Shown here: piece after piece, positions 1-12,700 of the stretch
Layout: every line of letters starts with the position of its first letter
How positions within the stretch are numbered: position 1 is the first letter of the stretch
Source of the DNA: Malus domestica
Taxonomy: Eukaryota > Streptophyta > Magnoliopsida > Rosales > Rosaceae
Assembly: GCF_042453785.1 (NCBI RefSeq)
Contig: NC_091661.1
Location: 31,115,501-31,179,500 of the forward strand
Length of the DNA stretch: 64,000 nucleotides
Reading direction: 5' to 3'
Made by a program: the position numbers and the translations under genes
The notes under the pieces: generated by a model
Seen by the model: the letters and a program-made list of their open reading frames with translations, nothing else
Told to the model about the DNA's origin: nothing
Database searches by the model: none

Positions 1-706
1 ACGACGAGCTAACTTCTTTAACACCTGATGACATCAATGATTCAATAGTAAAGAATTAGAATCGAATAAAACGGAGCCTTACATAACAAAGTATAACAAT
101 TTAACGCGTCCACAGACCTCTATTGCTCGTCTACCCCTACGCTGAGCACGAACACTAGTAAGACGTCGAAGTACAACTTGTGTATTATACAAAGGGCTGC
201 AATTTCATAATACGAATCATCAAGATTGATCTTGCAGAAAAATGTCATTATCAAAACAAAAGTAAACTTACCTATCAGTATCCTTTACTATAGCTTCAAA
301 AACTACTTCGCCTGCCTACAGAAAAAAAAGCTCGGATCATTTAGACAACAACGAAATCAACGGATCACAGGTATAACAATAGCGCTTGCATAAAAGTACA
401 ACCGCTTCATACCCGACCACCAAGGCCAGCACTAACACGGTCAAGAATCTTGAAATCAGAGATCTTGAACCTTATGACATGCCCTGAATCTTCCTCCACA
501 GGAACAGACAAGTCACTTGGAGCATTCTCCTCCATTTTCAGCGATGAACAACGGACTCCCAAACACGGTCTCCTCTTCCAATCCGATGTCTTTCCAATGG
601 TCCGCATAAGGCTCGGTCTGATCAGTCTTGTCGACAAGTTTCCACTAACACAAACTACTTCAAAACTTTCAAAACTTGGACTCAAGCCAACCCCACATAG
701 CGCCAT
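1..706 (-). CDS. PAP14: PAP14/ORG1-like plastid protein, 5' exons (partial)
   Basis: First four coding exons of a gene that continues past the left edge. Exons read on the minus strand: 706-413, 315-272, 196-118 and 24-1. All junctions are GT-AG and keep one frame. The start MALCGVG and the Ser/Arg-rich first 60 residues look like a chloroplast transit peptide. The later exons read as FKISDFKILDRVSAGLGGR, then EVVFEAIVKDTDS, SPLYNTQVVLRRLTS, AQRRGRRAIE and VLKKLARR. This matches what I remember of the N-terminus of probable plastid-lipid-associated protein 14 (OBP3-responsive gene 1), which joins a protein-kinase-like domain to a PAP/fibrillin domain in plastids. Neither domain is in the window, so whether the gene is complete cannot be judged. 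The name rests on recalled similarity plus the neighbouring genes. Confidence 0.75.
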
Positions 707-1480
707 TAATCGAGCTTAAAACGCCACGTAACAAAAAAGAAGATGATATCAGTTTCTGAAACTTCTCAATTAAGAAGCATGTTGGAACACAACCTTTAAT
801 TAATAAACTTCTATGATCAAGTACTTCATACCGTTCCGGTTTAATCAATTGGTTCCATAATCCAACTCAATTAGGTCCGAATTATTCATTTCCAGCATTA
901 CTTTTCTTTCCCGTTCAATTTTCTCACCAGCCAAACAAAACAAGTTCCAACACAATTCTTCCTCAATCAATCATAAAAACTGAAGATTTCGAAAGAAATC
1001 AAATCGAAAAGCGCATAGCTTTCACATTTTTCAATTCCAGCTCCCCAAAAGAAACTGCAATCTTCGAAAACTAATTCAGCTCCAATTAAACTAAAAAGTC
1101 ATTTTTCTTGACAGTTATTGTGAATTAAGTAGAAGTCCGGCAAAACTATTGAATCGAAACCAAAAAGTTCCACAATTTTATGAATTTTCTCAGCAACCAA
1201 ACACTCAAAAGCTACAAAATTTAAGAGGGAAAATCCATACAAAGGAGCGGAATTTCGCAGGACTTACCGGAAAATATTGAAAAAGGAGGCCACGGCGGTG
1301 TTAACTGTTCCTGAGAAATGAAGTTGTAAAGGAGAGGAAGAGAGTGTATGTATATATGTATGTATAGGTGTATGTGTATATGATTGCGAGCTTGAGGAGG
1401 AAAGCGGTGCGCGCGTGGAGGAGGAGAGTTGCGTGTGCGACAGACTGGGCGAAGCGTTTCGCCATGGGTTTGTCGCACGT
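707..1480 (-). promoter_or_regulatory. 5' leader of the PAP14-like gene with a probable intron
   Basis: A strong splice donor (CCG|GTAAGTCC) is seen on the minus strand with the exon ending at 1268. The following 500 bases are T-rich, as a plant leader intron would be. The most likely acceptor is just upstream of the ATG at 706, but it is not a strong one. The 5' exon would then lie at about 1268-1480. No TATA box was singled out. Confidence 0.4.
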
Positions 1481-1927
1481 CTACGTCCCGCCCCTCCGAA
1501 TATCTTGTGGCTTTCGTCTTTGTTTCATCGCGGCCGTTCGTTAATGTATGCCGATCATGAAACGACGGTTCTGATTCGATTGAATTTAATCGGCGTTGGA
1601 ATCTAAGTTTAAGCAGATGTGGACAACCTCGATGTCAGTTTTTTGTTCCGTTATTGAAGTTATAATAGACCTAAAGTAATACAAATTATATGAGAAAAGT
1701 TTGAGCTCGATTTGGATACAGTGTTTGAAATTTCTTAAAACGGTCATTATTTTTGTGAAAATATTGGAAAAATCAAAGAAAAATTTGAGAGGATGAAGTC
1801 TAAACTTAATAAGATTTTGGAGAAACTTTTAAATTTCGGCTAAAATCGATAAATTTTGTCGATACTTATGAATTCAGAAATATCAGTTAAATATCGACCA
1901 ACTGCCACATGACATTCCTTAAATTTC
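1481..1927. other. Intergenic, nothing recognised
   Basis: AT-rich sequence between the PAP14-like promoter and the solo LTR. No coding exon, repeat or RNA gene was recognised. Confidence 0.5.
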
Positions 1928-1932
1928 ATTTT

Positions 1933-4103
1933 TGTCACAGCCCGTCCCGGAGGTACTGTTGACGGGAATATGAAATGGCGGGAATGCCCTTGTCGTTACT
2001 AAGGTACGTGTGTGAGATTTTATTGGTTTAAATATGATGCAAGGGTATTAGAAAATATTTTGAAAGATGGATTTTGTTATGTATGATTAGGATGAAATGG
2101 AGGGTGTGGATTAGTTTGGACCACACAAGACCTCCCTCTCTCCCTCTCCTTCCCCCGTGCTTTTCCTGTCTCTGTCTCTCTCGACTTCGCACCCACACAC
2201 ACACCCATCGTAAGGCACACACCCAAACCCTCCAAAAACTCGACGGATCGAGGCAAATAAGGTATGTATCTTCATCGTCTCGACGTCCTGAGTTCATTGG
2301 TACTAGTTTTAGGAAGTGAAACCTTCGATTTCACGTGGATCCCGAACCTCCATTTTTGAGGTACTGTTCATGCAGTCGTTAAATGTCGCGTTTCAGGGAA
2401 TTTCAAGCTTGTGGCGAGCTTTAGGAGGTCCTAAGGAAGCTCGGGAACGTTCGTTGGAGAGTTTTGGACGTCGGGATCGTGGGTTTCAAGGTTGGCCGAA
2501 TCTTTGGTTTTTGCAAGGTGAGATTTCTTGGTTTTTAGGCCCTAAAACTAGTCCAACGTGATAATACACTCTTAGGGCTTCAAATTGGTATAAAATTCGA
2601 AGAAAATGGGTGAAAAACGAAGGAGAATAAGGAGTTTGAAAATCGGCCAGAGGTTGGCTGGAGTCCGGCCGCCGGAAAAACCAGTCCGGCGAGCCTTTGG
2701 AGAAGATGACACGTGCGGCGCGTGTCCTGCGCGTGGCCGCGCGTAGGGCCGAGCCCTAGCCGGCGCGTGAGGGCGCGTGGGGAGTCCAAATTGAGTTCTA
2801 AAAATTTCTCGACGCTCGTGACGTCGAGTAGGTCAATATGGTATATTCATATACCCAAATTGAGCATCGTATGAGAAATTATTTCGAATTATTGGTGATA
2901 TGTTTAAAATTAACGTTTTTATAGTTATTTCGCATATAGGTGAGACGTATCACGAGGACGACCGCATCCAGGGACGCCACGGGGGTTACGACCCGTCGAC
3001 TTATCAGTAAGTGGGCAGTTTTGTTTTCGTATTACCTTTATACTATTGATTTTTCCCAGAAAATGAATTTAAGTGAAAATATGTTTTTAAATGCCATGCA
3101 TAGAATTATTTGAAAATGTGAATTGTTATATGAATTACATGATTGATATATGATGCATACATATTGCATGGTGCTGTGGAGGCACAGGTAAGTCAGGTGA
3201 GTTCATTTATTCATTGAATTATTTGATGTTGAGATAAATTGAGCTCATAATCTGCACCCTAGGTGTTAGTGCTTATGTTATTCACCACACCGCATGCTCG
3301 CCTTGGATCCAAGTAGGTGGATGTCGTACAGACCATGTGAGGGTTCCGACATGCCAGTCGTACAGACCATTAGAGGGGTTCCGACTGGTGAGTGACCTTA
3401 GATATGCGCGCTGATGATATGATGAGAGAAGCACTAGAGCGTATTTTTACACCTTTCATCGTATAGACTACCTTACGTAGTTCCGAGTGATGTGCAGAGT
3501 AGGGCCGTACAGGTCACTGTGGTGACTCCGGCTTAGTGGGATTTGAGCTATTGAATTAATCGTATAGGACCAACTGCAGGGTCTCCGATTGATTCCTTAT
3601 TTCACCTGATTTATATTTTGATTTATGGCATGACATGGCATGTTTTCTTGAAAATGTTAAAGATTTGGGATTTAAGTTTTGAGATTTTATATGGTTATAT
3701 ATATTTCTGGGAAAGTATACAGGTTTTTACGGCGAGGGGATATAATTGTTTTAATGAACTGTTTTGGAAAACTAAATTGTTTTACTGACCCACTCAATTT
3801 TGTTTTGCGTCCCTCCAGGTTCTAGTTTAGCGGTGGTTGGCTCACGAGGTTTTTTCCGGCTTTCTGACAGACTTTCGACATGTAGGACTCACCTGAGGGT
3901 GATGTATCTTATTTTAGTCCTACTTGACTGCAGTTAACCTATGCTCTGAACTTATGTGTTTACCCTATGACTCGTCTGGTTATGTTTAAGTTGGTTTGAA
4001 TTTCTGCTGTTTAATATTGTTTCCGCTTCCGTGTCGTGCTTATGGTTACGTCACGCCTACGTGACGGCCAGCACACCTGGATCCTCCGGATCGGGGTGTG
4101 TCA
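1933..4103. mobile_element. Solo LTR of an LTR retrotransposon (probably Gypsy type)
   Basis: A 2171-bp unit begins TGTCACAGCCCGTCCCGG and ends CCGGATCGGGGTGTGTCA. It is flanked by a perfect 5-bp duplication, ATTTT, at 1928-1932 and 4104-4108. TG...CA ends plus a 5-bp target duplication are the hallmark of an LTR retrotransposon. There is no internal gag-pol, primer-binding site or second LTR, so this is a solo LTR left by recombination, or a very large non-autonomous element. The two ends are also imperfect inverted repeats over about 18 bp. Assignment to the Gypsy superfamily is from general resemblance to long plant Gypsy LTRs and is not proven. Short open frames within it have no coding character. 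Confidence 0.85.
3321..3590. repeat. Array of five related stem-loop modules inside the solo LTR
   Basis: Five units of about 28-33 bases lie at about 3321-3352, 3354-3387, 3459-3486, 3504-3532 and 3558-3590. Each has an outer stem, a TAYAG-like 5' internal loop, an inner stem, a terminal loop and a TTCCG or CTCCG 3' side. Outer stems differ between units yet stay paired: ATGTCG/CGACAT, CCAGTCG/CGACTGG, GCCG/CGGC and AATCG/CGATT. Inner stems do the same: GACC/GGTT twice, GACTAC/GTAGTT, GGTCAC/GTGACT and GGACC/GGTCT. The third unit has only a short outer stem. Confidence 0.65.
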
Positions 4104-4206
4104 ATTTTAAATGTCCATGTTTTTAGCACATTTCCATCATTTACAGCGAAAACAATTAATATGTCCATCAATATTTTCATAAATTTACATATCGGGTTAT
4201 GTATAA

Positions 4207-4392
4207 GAGTGTGGCCAACTAAAATTTCTCAAACACTCGGGTCATCTTTCATTGTCAAGTTAATTTCATCTTTTCATTATACAATGATATTAAAGGTAAG
4301 AGTGTGGCCAACTAAAATTTCTCAAACACTCGGGTCATCTTTCATTGTCAAGTTAATTTCATCTTTTCAATATACAATGATATTAAAGGTTA
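4207..4392. repeat. 93-bp tandem duplication
   Basis: Two head-to-tail copies with period 93 (GAGTGTGGCCAACT at 4207 and again at 4300). They are almost identical, the visible change being cattat versus caatat. This suggests a recent duplication just outside the LTR target site. Confidence 0.9.
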
Positions 4393-4597
4393 GGAATTTC
4401 CAAAATCACGATCACAAGATTCCTAGAATATTCTTACGTCGATGAATAGTTCTGCTGGGAGGTTTGGCATGTTGAGTTTCGAACTTGGGACTTGGGAGGG
4501 CAGCTGTAATTTTTTTTTTAATTTCACCATTTTTTTTTCTTTTTAAATTTGTGGTCTTCTTTGTTGTTGGTATGTTAAGCATTTTAGTACACAACTT

Positions 4598-5207
4598 ATA
4601 ATTTATTTGGATGTGTTTTTAAAATGACTGAAAATGCTTTTAGATAAAATGTTTTTTGATTCCAAAAGCACTTAGACCTAGTTTGGGAGTGAGGTGCTTA
4701 AAAAAAAGCACCCATGAAAAAAAGCTGTGAGGGTTTTAGGTGTTTGGTAAACTGAAAAAAAATGGCTTATTTTGGAAGCTGCTGTGAGAATAAGCTTAAA
4801 TCAAAGGAAAAAGCTGAAGCTGCTATTTGCAACTTTGGAAAAATGGTTTTTTTTCAAAGCACACGGAGCTACAGTGCTTCTTTAATGAAAAGACCCACTA
4901 TTTGACTGTTTTTTTTTTCCAAAAGCACTTTTATAAAAAAGTTTACCAAACACTCTGCTGATTTATTTTACAGCCGCTTATTCTCACAGCACAGCCGCTT
5001 ATTTTCACAGCAGTTTTTTTTCAAAGCACAGCAATACCAAACCAGCCCTTAGTGCTTTTTGCAAGAAGCACCAGTTATGTGCTTCTTCCAGGAAGCACTT
5101 TAAGTGCTTTTCCATAATTTACTTGCATTTTTACTAAGGATTGGTTCCAAAAACATTTTCACTAAAAACGCTTTCAGTCATTTTAAAAGCACATCCAAAC
5201 AAGCTCT
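4598..5207. mobile_element. Foldback MITE interrupted by another MITE (outer copy)
   Basis: The left end (ATTTGGATGTGTTTTTAAAA, then TGACTGAAAATGC) and the reverse complement of the right end (GTTTGGATGTGCTTTTAAAA, then TGACTGAAAGCG) form long terminal inverted repeats. Without the inner insertion the element would be about 230 bp. A related uninterrupted copy at about 60448-60650 supports this reading. Exact ends and target duplication are uncertain by a few bases. Confidence 0.75.
4675..5048. mobile_element. Tourist-like MITE inserted in the outer MITE
   Basis: Terminal inverted repeats GACCTAGTTTGGGAG and GGGCTGGTTTGGTATTG (right end reversed) enclose about 374 bp of A/T-rich foldback sequence with AAGCACAGC-type motifs. 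TTA (within a shared CTTAG) flanks both sides, which fits the 3-bp target choice of PIF/Harbinger elements. The inserted position corresponds to a continuous AAGCACTT...AAGTG stretch in the related copy near 60.5 kb. Confidence 0.75.
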
Positions 5208-6304
5208 TATTTGACAGACATTCACAGTCACACGCATTAATATTTATTTATCGAAAATTATTATTACTTTTAATGCAAAACAACAAAGAGATATAGGAGA
5301 TGTCAAAAAATGCACAAAGCTTGACAGAAAAATGATAGAAGAGCAATACTCAATTCTTCGTTACCATAAAATTATAATTCCAAATTGTCTCCTTTAGCAT
5401 ATCAAACTTGTGCCAAAACATCTTCATCAATGCAAATACAACTCCCTAAGCCACTGAAACATATTAAATGACAATTGTTTCACCTAAGCCACTGAAACAT
5501 TTAAAACACAACTTACAATGCATCAAAATTACTACAAGACATTACATCACAACCTAAGATACATGAATCTCAAATTAATAATTAATGGAATGGCTGAACA
5601 CCAAAATACCCGGTTGAAAAACTCCTTATGCACTGCATCAACTTTTGTCTACATGGAGTTTTGTTTCCTTTTTGATTTTATTTTTGTTTTTAAAGATGGA
5701 CAATTAGTGGCAAACCATAATTATTCATCAATTCCAGGAGTTGGGGAAATTGTTTCCTTTTTTGGGTAATACTTATATTTCAACGAACCATTTATTGGGT
5801 TACCTGTTAAGAACTCGTTAACGAATCGAATCGTTATTAAGTCAGGTGTTAAAAACCTGACAAGATATCGTTTGCATTAGGCATGATAATTTTTTAAGCA
5901 ACCCGTTAACTCAATACAAAACGACGTTATCTAGTCACCTATTAATAATCCGTTAAAATAACGGGTTTGACACAACACGCTCCATTAAAATAACAAGGAA
6001 AATACAAAAACAACAAAAACACGACCCATATACAGGCGTATCGATGAGTTATTAACAACTTGGAAGAAAAAAAAAACCCCAACAAAAAGAAAAAAACTCA
6101 AAAGGAAAAGATAAGTATTGTTTCTTGATTTTATTTTTTCAGGTAGGAAACTATGGAATCAGAGGAATCCCGATCGGAATCGAAATAAACGGAAAATGGG
6201 AAGGGCAATCGCGTCAGATAAAAAACACAAAAACTGTCCACCAAGTCGTCTCCGAGTCTCATTTACTCTCTCCAAATCCGATAAACCAACAAGAAACAGA
6301 AGCC

Positions 6305-6308
<4 letters not shown>
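5208..6308. other. Intergenic and upstream region of the HIZ2-like gene
   Basis: Mostly AT-rich with no coding exon. At about 5805-5990 there are several CGTTAA/TTAACG motifs, including cgttaacgaatcgaatcg, that look like a worn repetitive element but could not be assigned. The last 100-200 bases probably hold the promoter of the gene that starts at 6786. Confidence 0.4.

Positions 6309-6350
<42 letters not shown>
6309..6350. repeat. (CT)21 microsatellite in the HIZ2-like 5' leader
   Basis: A pure CT run of 42 bases lies about 440 bases before the start codon. CT/GA runs near plant transcription starts are common and can bind BPC GAGA-type factors; such a role here is inference. Confidence 0.9.
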
Positions 6351-6352
<2 letters not shown>

Positions 6353-6785
6353 ATTTTTTAACATCACATGTTTTTCCACATTTATCCCCAGCCGACGCCC
6401 ACTCCCTCTGTCTCAGCCGTAATTTTCACCATTTTCGATCCCAATCTCACACCTTCTATCCCCCGGCGATCCGCCCTCTCCGCCGCCGCCCGCTCTTTCC
6501 TTCCGGTTAGGTTTTTTATTAAATTTTATTTTCTAGGCTTGGTTTAACCTTTAGGAATTAGGGTTTCCAATTTTGCACATTGGATTGGAGCATTCGGTTT
6601 CGTTACAATTAGGGTTTCAATCTCCAATCTGATCACTGGATCTATCTCGGCGATTTGAATCTGGGATTTCCGCTATTCGGTTTGGGACTTCAATTTTTCG
6701 TTAGGGTTTTTTGAAATTTTGAATTTTGTTGAGATTTTGATACTGTTTGAGGATTCAAGATTAGGGTTTTGAGTACTTCGCAGTG

Positions 6786-9700
6786 ATGACGAGGAGTTCA
6801 AGGCACAAATCAAGCAAGCATAGCTCGAGGGATGCCAGGGAGTATTCGGATTCGGAGAAAGATTCGAGCTTAAAGGATCGAAAGGGCAAGGAAGAGAGTG
6901 GTGTAGTTAGGGTTTCAAAGGATTCAAGTTCAAGTGAGAAGCGGAAGCTTGATTTAAAGGATGGGAAGGACTCGGGAGGCGGCTCCGGGAATGGGGAATA
7001 TTCGGTGGATTTAGTATCGACTAAGCGGCGCAAGGAGAGGCTTGATGATGGAGGGAGTGATAGGTGGAATGGAGGCGATGATGATCACCGAAGAAGCAGT
7101 GAGGGGTCAAAGAAGTCGTTGAAGGCATCAGGGGAGTCCAAGAGTAAGAAAAGAGATGAGAGTGTGGAATTGTATGCAGAGGGTGGCGAAGTGAAGAAGA
7201 ATTCTAGTAGTAGTGGAAAGGGTGAAGGGAGGCATAGGGATAGGGATAGGGATAGGGATAAGGAGTCAATTCGAAAGGAGGGCAAGGAAGGTGGTGGAGC
7301 AGAGAGGGAGAAGGAAAGGGACAGGGAAAAGGAGAGGGACAGGGAGAGAGAAAGGGAAAAGAAAGGTAAAGATGGGAGAACCGAGCGATTGGTCAGTAGC
7401 GACGAACAACGTGTCACTGCAAAGCAAGTCAATGAAAAAACTGGTAAGGTAACTGATTGGGGTGTTTGTTATTTTGTAGTTTATACGTCTATATGGATTC
7501 TTTTCCAGCAGTGTGTTACTTAGCATGACTAGTTTACTGTGTAGACATATGCTTACAGTTTTACTACCCCTCCCCCACTTTTCCGGCCAAGAGAATGTTG
7601 ATAACTTTGCACTTATTTTACTTCATCGTAGTTTACTGTGATTTAGTGTGATGAATTACAATATAGTACACCATTATGGTGCATCCGATCCATCTTTGTT
7701 TGATTGTAGTACTATATTTCTGAACTGTCATATCATACAATACAGAATGCTGACTCTGATAGGGAATCCATTTTCAAAAAAGCAAAGCAAATTGGAAACA
7801 GCTTATGAAGAATTTGTTGGCATATCTAGTTGCTTAGAATTAAAATTCTCTTTCTATCCATCTATGTAGTGATTTCTGCGTGTCATTGTAATGTGATTCT
7901 TTTCATTGTTTACTTTGCTAGAATATTTATACGCTTTTCACAAATAATTTATGGTGGAAATTGAACTCTGATGGGGGTTAGAGATTAGATAAGAGGAATA
8001 AAATTTTTGGAGCATGCTGTATTTGATCGGCAAGATTTTTTAGCACAATTTGAAAGGAAAATATATTTGAGTTCATTGAAGTCAGATTCATGACTTTTGA
8101 AAGGTGATCCATCTTGGTAAAATTTGGATTTTGTTATATTGCATAACGTAGGTGGGAGTGGTACCAAATGGAAAGACTAACTTTGAATACGTTCTCTTCA
8201 AACGCAGTCACACATACACTTAAAATCATAATACTATCCTTAACGTGTGAAAGTTTTTACATAGATCTTAATGCTTCATTTTGCAGTTGGTGGATAGATC
8301 TTACTCTGTTGAATAGATATATAGATTGAACTTGATATACAGATTGAACTGGAGTGATGATGTAAAAGGGGTTGCTATTATGGCTTTTTGTAACATCTCA
8401 TATCTATTGGAAGCTGCAGTCTGCCTTAATCGTGGGACCTACCGCTGTCTTTGAATATTAGTAATTATGTTCCTTGTCATTATTAGTTTCATAGTCACTT
8501 AAAAGAGGTTGGGCTCACTATGCTAATTTTTCCTTTACCGTTATGCTCCATTGTACTTTCTATTCCCAAATTTATGATGGATGCAACATCTGGGGAAATG
8601 ATCCACATGACTGCTTGAGGTATAGTGGGATTGTCTGACCTATTAGTTGCCATATTCTCATTGGTCTACTTGATGTGGCCGTTTCACCTCTAGATTTTGG
8701 AATTATTACTCATCTTTTATACCTTAAAGGTTCCAGTAAGACTGTATTTGCAGGGGTGATCCTATCAAGTCTGTGCAGATAACCTCTCTTCTATCACCTT
8801 CTGAATGTTTTTTAATGCCCATATGTGAATCGAGGGGGGATCGAAACGTACTCTTGAGAAGTTTGGAGGTGTAGCTGTTTTCTTTAATTTTCACTAATTC
8901 TGGAGTGATTATGATTTTCATCTTTATGACACTTTGGTTGGCTTGTTAATGGTTGTTTCCCTTGGGGAAGATGTGGATGTTTTGAGCCAGGTTTGCATTT
9001 CTCATATTTATAGGTTTTATGAGTTATCGTTGTATTACTTGTGTGGTTGAATATGGTCTTTCCCTTGTCAGTCATTAAAATCTCGTAATCATGTTTATTG
9101 ATTCAGTTTCTTAATTGCTCTTTTCCACATCTTTTGTTATTTTAATTGTTTTTTCTTAAAATGTTTATTAGCACAAGGGCTTATCCTGTCGGCTGTTTTA
9201 ATAATTGTTATAATCATTAACTGATTTTCATTTTAGTTAACATTCAATATTTGTTTGGAATGGAACTAGATGTATGAAGGCACCAATTATGTGTGTCAAT
9301 TGCTGGATTAATTGCTAAGATATGAATTATTGCTGTTAATGAAGAGGCAAAGAGATCAGATCATTAACTGATTTTCATTATTTTTTTCCGCATGATTCTT
9401 CAGTAAGACACAGTAAAAGCCATTGGAATATTATTTTGTTTCATGCAAAATATAATTTATGTGTTGGACCAATAAAAATTTGTATGTATCGTTTACCCTA
9501 TGCCAAATGACGTATGTTGTTTTGAGATATGTAAAAAATATTTAGTGGTACATAACACGTGTGACCAAAAGCTAAAAAGGCTTCCAAATGACACGTATCT
9601 GGCTTCAACATAATCTTTAGGGGGCATGTAGTATTAATGAGTTGACAATATTCATTAGTATGTAGATGACTTTGCTAAAACTAAACTTTATGTTCACAGT

Positions 9701-12700
9701 TTTATTTTGGAGTGCAATTCTATGTCTTATTTCATGTGGTTTTGCAGATTTAAATGCATGGGATGAATTGGAGAGTCCTGACTCAGAGAACCAGATTGAG
9801 AGACGAATGAGGAAAAGGAGAGATGATTTTGGTGATGGGGATAAGCATCAAGATGATGTGGAAGACATCATTGACGGGCTATTATCTTATAGGGATGATT
9901 CTGGCAGGGATAGCAGGCATAAAGATGAGAAGCGGAAGGATGAGAGATACAGAGAAAAACATCGGGAAGATGTGGATAAGGACAATAAGCACCGAGATGA
10001 CAAGCAAAGAGATGAGCGCCCTCCAAAAGATTATGCTAGCAGCAAGTCTGATGAGAAGCATTTAAAGGATGAAAAGGATTTGATAGAAATCCAACAGAAG
10101 AGATCCAAGATTCAAGATGGTGAACGCAAAGTAGATCATGATCGCGATCGTGATCGCAATAGGGACCGTGACTCATATCATGTCCGTGATCGCGACCGCT
10201 ACCATGATCGTGAACGTGAACATGGGTGGGATCATGGTCGTGACCGTGATTATGATCGTGATTGGGATTGGGACCGTGAGCGGGAGCGAGATGGGGACCG
10301 CGAGCGAGACCGCAATCATGATCGTGATCGGGGCCGAGACCGTGATAGAGATGGTGATCGAGATCGCGATAGGGATTATGACCGGGACTATGACGGGTCA
10401 CATATTGATGATCGCAGCACGAGATACAAAGATAGTAGCAGGGGAAAGAAAAGATCTCCGGATGATCGTGATGATGGTAGTGATAAATCCAGAGGTATGA
10501 AAGCTCGGTACTCTGACTTGGAAAAAAAGTCATCCATTGGTGATAGAGTTGAGTCAGATGCTAATAAGGGAAGATCTCAGTTGCGGCAAGCTTATGTAGA
10601 CACTAAATTGAGTGTCAATAAACGCAGGACTTCCCTCGTTTCTATTTCACATGGTGGCATAGATGAGTACAGGTGCCTCTCTCTCTCTCTCTCTCTCTCT
10701 AGTTCTGTATGCAATAGTTTCATGGTTGGAAAGGAAATACTGTGATTGTGTTTAACCTTTTCATTTTTTGATGCATTTTTGTATTTTATGCTAATATGTC
10801 ATTATTTTTTTCCTGGTCCAAGGTATCTAAATTCAGAAGATTTGAAATATAGGGATTCTGGAGTAGAGCATAGGTCCAAAGCAATGCCTCCCAAAGATGG
10901 TTCTGGTCCCACTGGAGTTTCAGAAAGAGGTTCCAAGTACAGATCCATGGAGAAACCCAATAAAATGGATGATGGCCATTTCGGCGAGCTGTCAAATGAC
11001 AAGTCTTCAAGTTCCAAGGCTTCACCCCTGCCCTTGATGGAAAGGTCTCCTTCATCATCAAGTATTGACCGCAGGTACATGAACAGAACTGGTGTCAGGC
11101 AGAGTCTTGACATTGAAGAAACAGGTCGAAGAAGCAGTGCTTCAGTGGACAACAGAGATTTCTCTAATACTGAGGATAGACTGGGTCGGGACCTGCCATC
11201 AGAGAAGCCTTTGGCAGATGATTCATCCCCAGCTGATTCGTCAGCTAACAATAGAAGTAATCAGAGTAATTTATCTTCTTTGTATCCCCCTCACCCCAAT
11301 TTTAGGGTCGGAGTTGACAGCCCTTTTATTGGTTCAATGGAAGAAGAAGGTAGAGGTAACTCCAGTTCACGTTACAGGAGGAGTAATGATCCCAATTTGG
11401 TTCGAGGGCATGGTAATGCGTGGAGGGGTGTCCCAAGCTGGAATTCACCTGTTCCAAATGGCTTCATGCATTTCCAACATGGGGCACCTCACGGTGGTTT
11501 TCAAGGGATGCTACCACAGTTTCCAGCTCCAACAATTTTTGGTGTTAGACCTTCAATGGATATTAACCACTCTGGGATGCCTTATCATATGCCTGACGCT
11601 GAGAGATTTTCCAATCACTTGCGGCCACTTGGGTGGCAGAATATGATGGATGGTTCAGGTCCTTCTCACTTGCATCTATGGGATGGGAGTAATGGTGCCT
11701 TTAGGGATGAGACTCACATGTATGGCGGTGCCGAATGGGATCAAAGCAGGCATCCAATGAATGCTCGCGGATGGGAATCTGGTGGTGAGACATGGAAAGT
11801 ACATAACAATGATGTGAAAAGGGACTTGCCTTCCCCAGCACAGAAAGATGATTATCTTGTGCAGGCTGCCATGGATGATGCTGTGGCTTGGAAGACAGGT
11901 CAGATGTCTCTCCATGAGGATAACCTGGATCCTGGAGTTTCGAAAACCGTTGAAAGAAGGTCCACTGTGACCTCTCCTTTAAAGGAGCCTATGCCTAAAA
12001 GTAGTCACGAGAAGTCACCTGGCCGCTCTAAATTTCAGAGTGATGATGTCCTCTCTTTAAGTCATTATTATCTTTCCAAGCTTGACATTTCATCAGAACT
12101 TGCTCATCCCGAGGTGTATAGCCAGTGTATGAGCATACTGGATAGTGAACGAAGTGCAACTGTTGATGAAGATGCTACTACACATACAATTTTGGAGGTG
12201 CAGATTCCTTCCAAAACTTAGTTTAGAGCGTTTTGATTTGAGAACCTAGTCTTACTAATTGCATCTTCCTCTTAATGTCACAGGGTGTAAGAGCAGGATT
12301 GAAATCGTCCAGAACCTTATTAAGTTCCTCACTTTTTCCTCCTTTGAAGGATTTTGTCTTTCAGGTATGCTTGAATTTCTTGCTTACATAATTGCAGGTA
12401 TTAATCTTTATGTATTTGCATCCTAGTTGACTGACATTTTATTTTCTGACTTGCAGAAAGCGATGAATCTTTACAAGAAGCAGAGGATGGAAACTATAGG
12501 CTTCCCAATTATTGCTGGAGGAGCATTGGATATTATTTTAGCATCTGATCCGGAGAATATGGAATCAAAAGACCGTTGTGGTGTGGAGAAAGTAGAGGGA
12601 GTAGTCCTGACTTCTGATGCAGAAATGGAAGGTGCTCGTGTCCTGACTTCTGATGTAGGAATGGCAGATGCTCCTCTTGGCACTGCATTGGGTGATGGTG

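Noticed and set aside
2028-2789. Several 60-90 codon frames in the solo LTR
   Set aside because: No family resemblance, and they lie in a non-coding LTR.
7085-7432. Ser-Leu-rich frame on the minus strand
   Set aside because: Antisense of the charged first exon of HIZ2; a composition artefact.
10036-10533. 165-codon His-Asp-rich frame on the minus strand
   Set aside because: It is the antisense of the Arg-Asp repeat of the HIZ2-like exon; no family resemblance or splice support.
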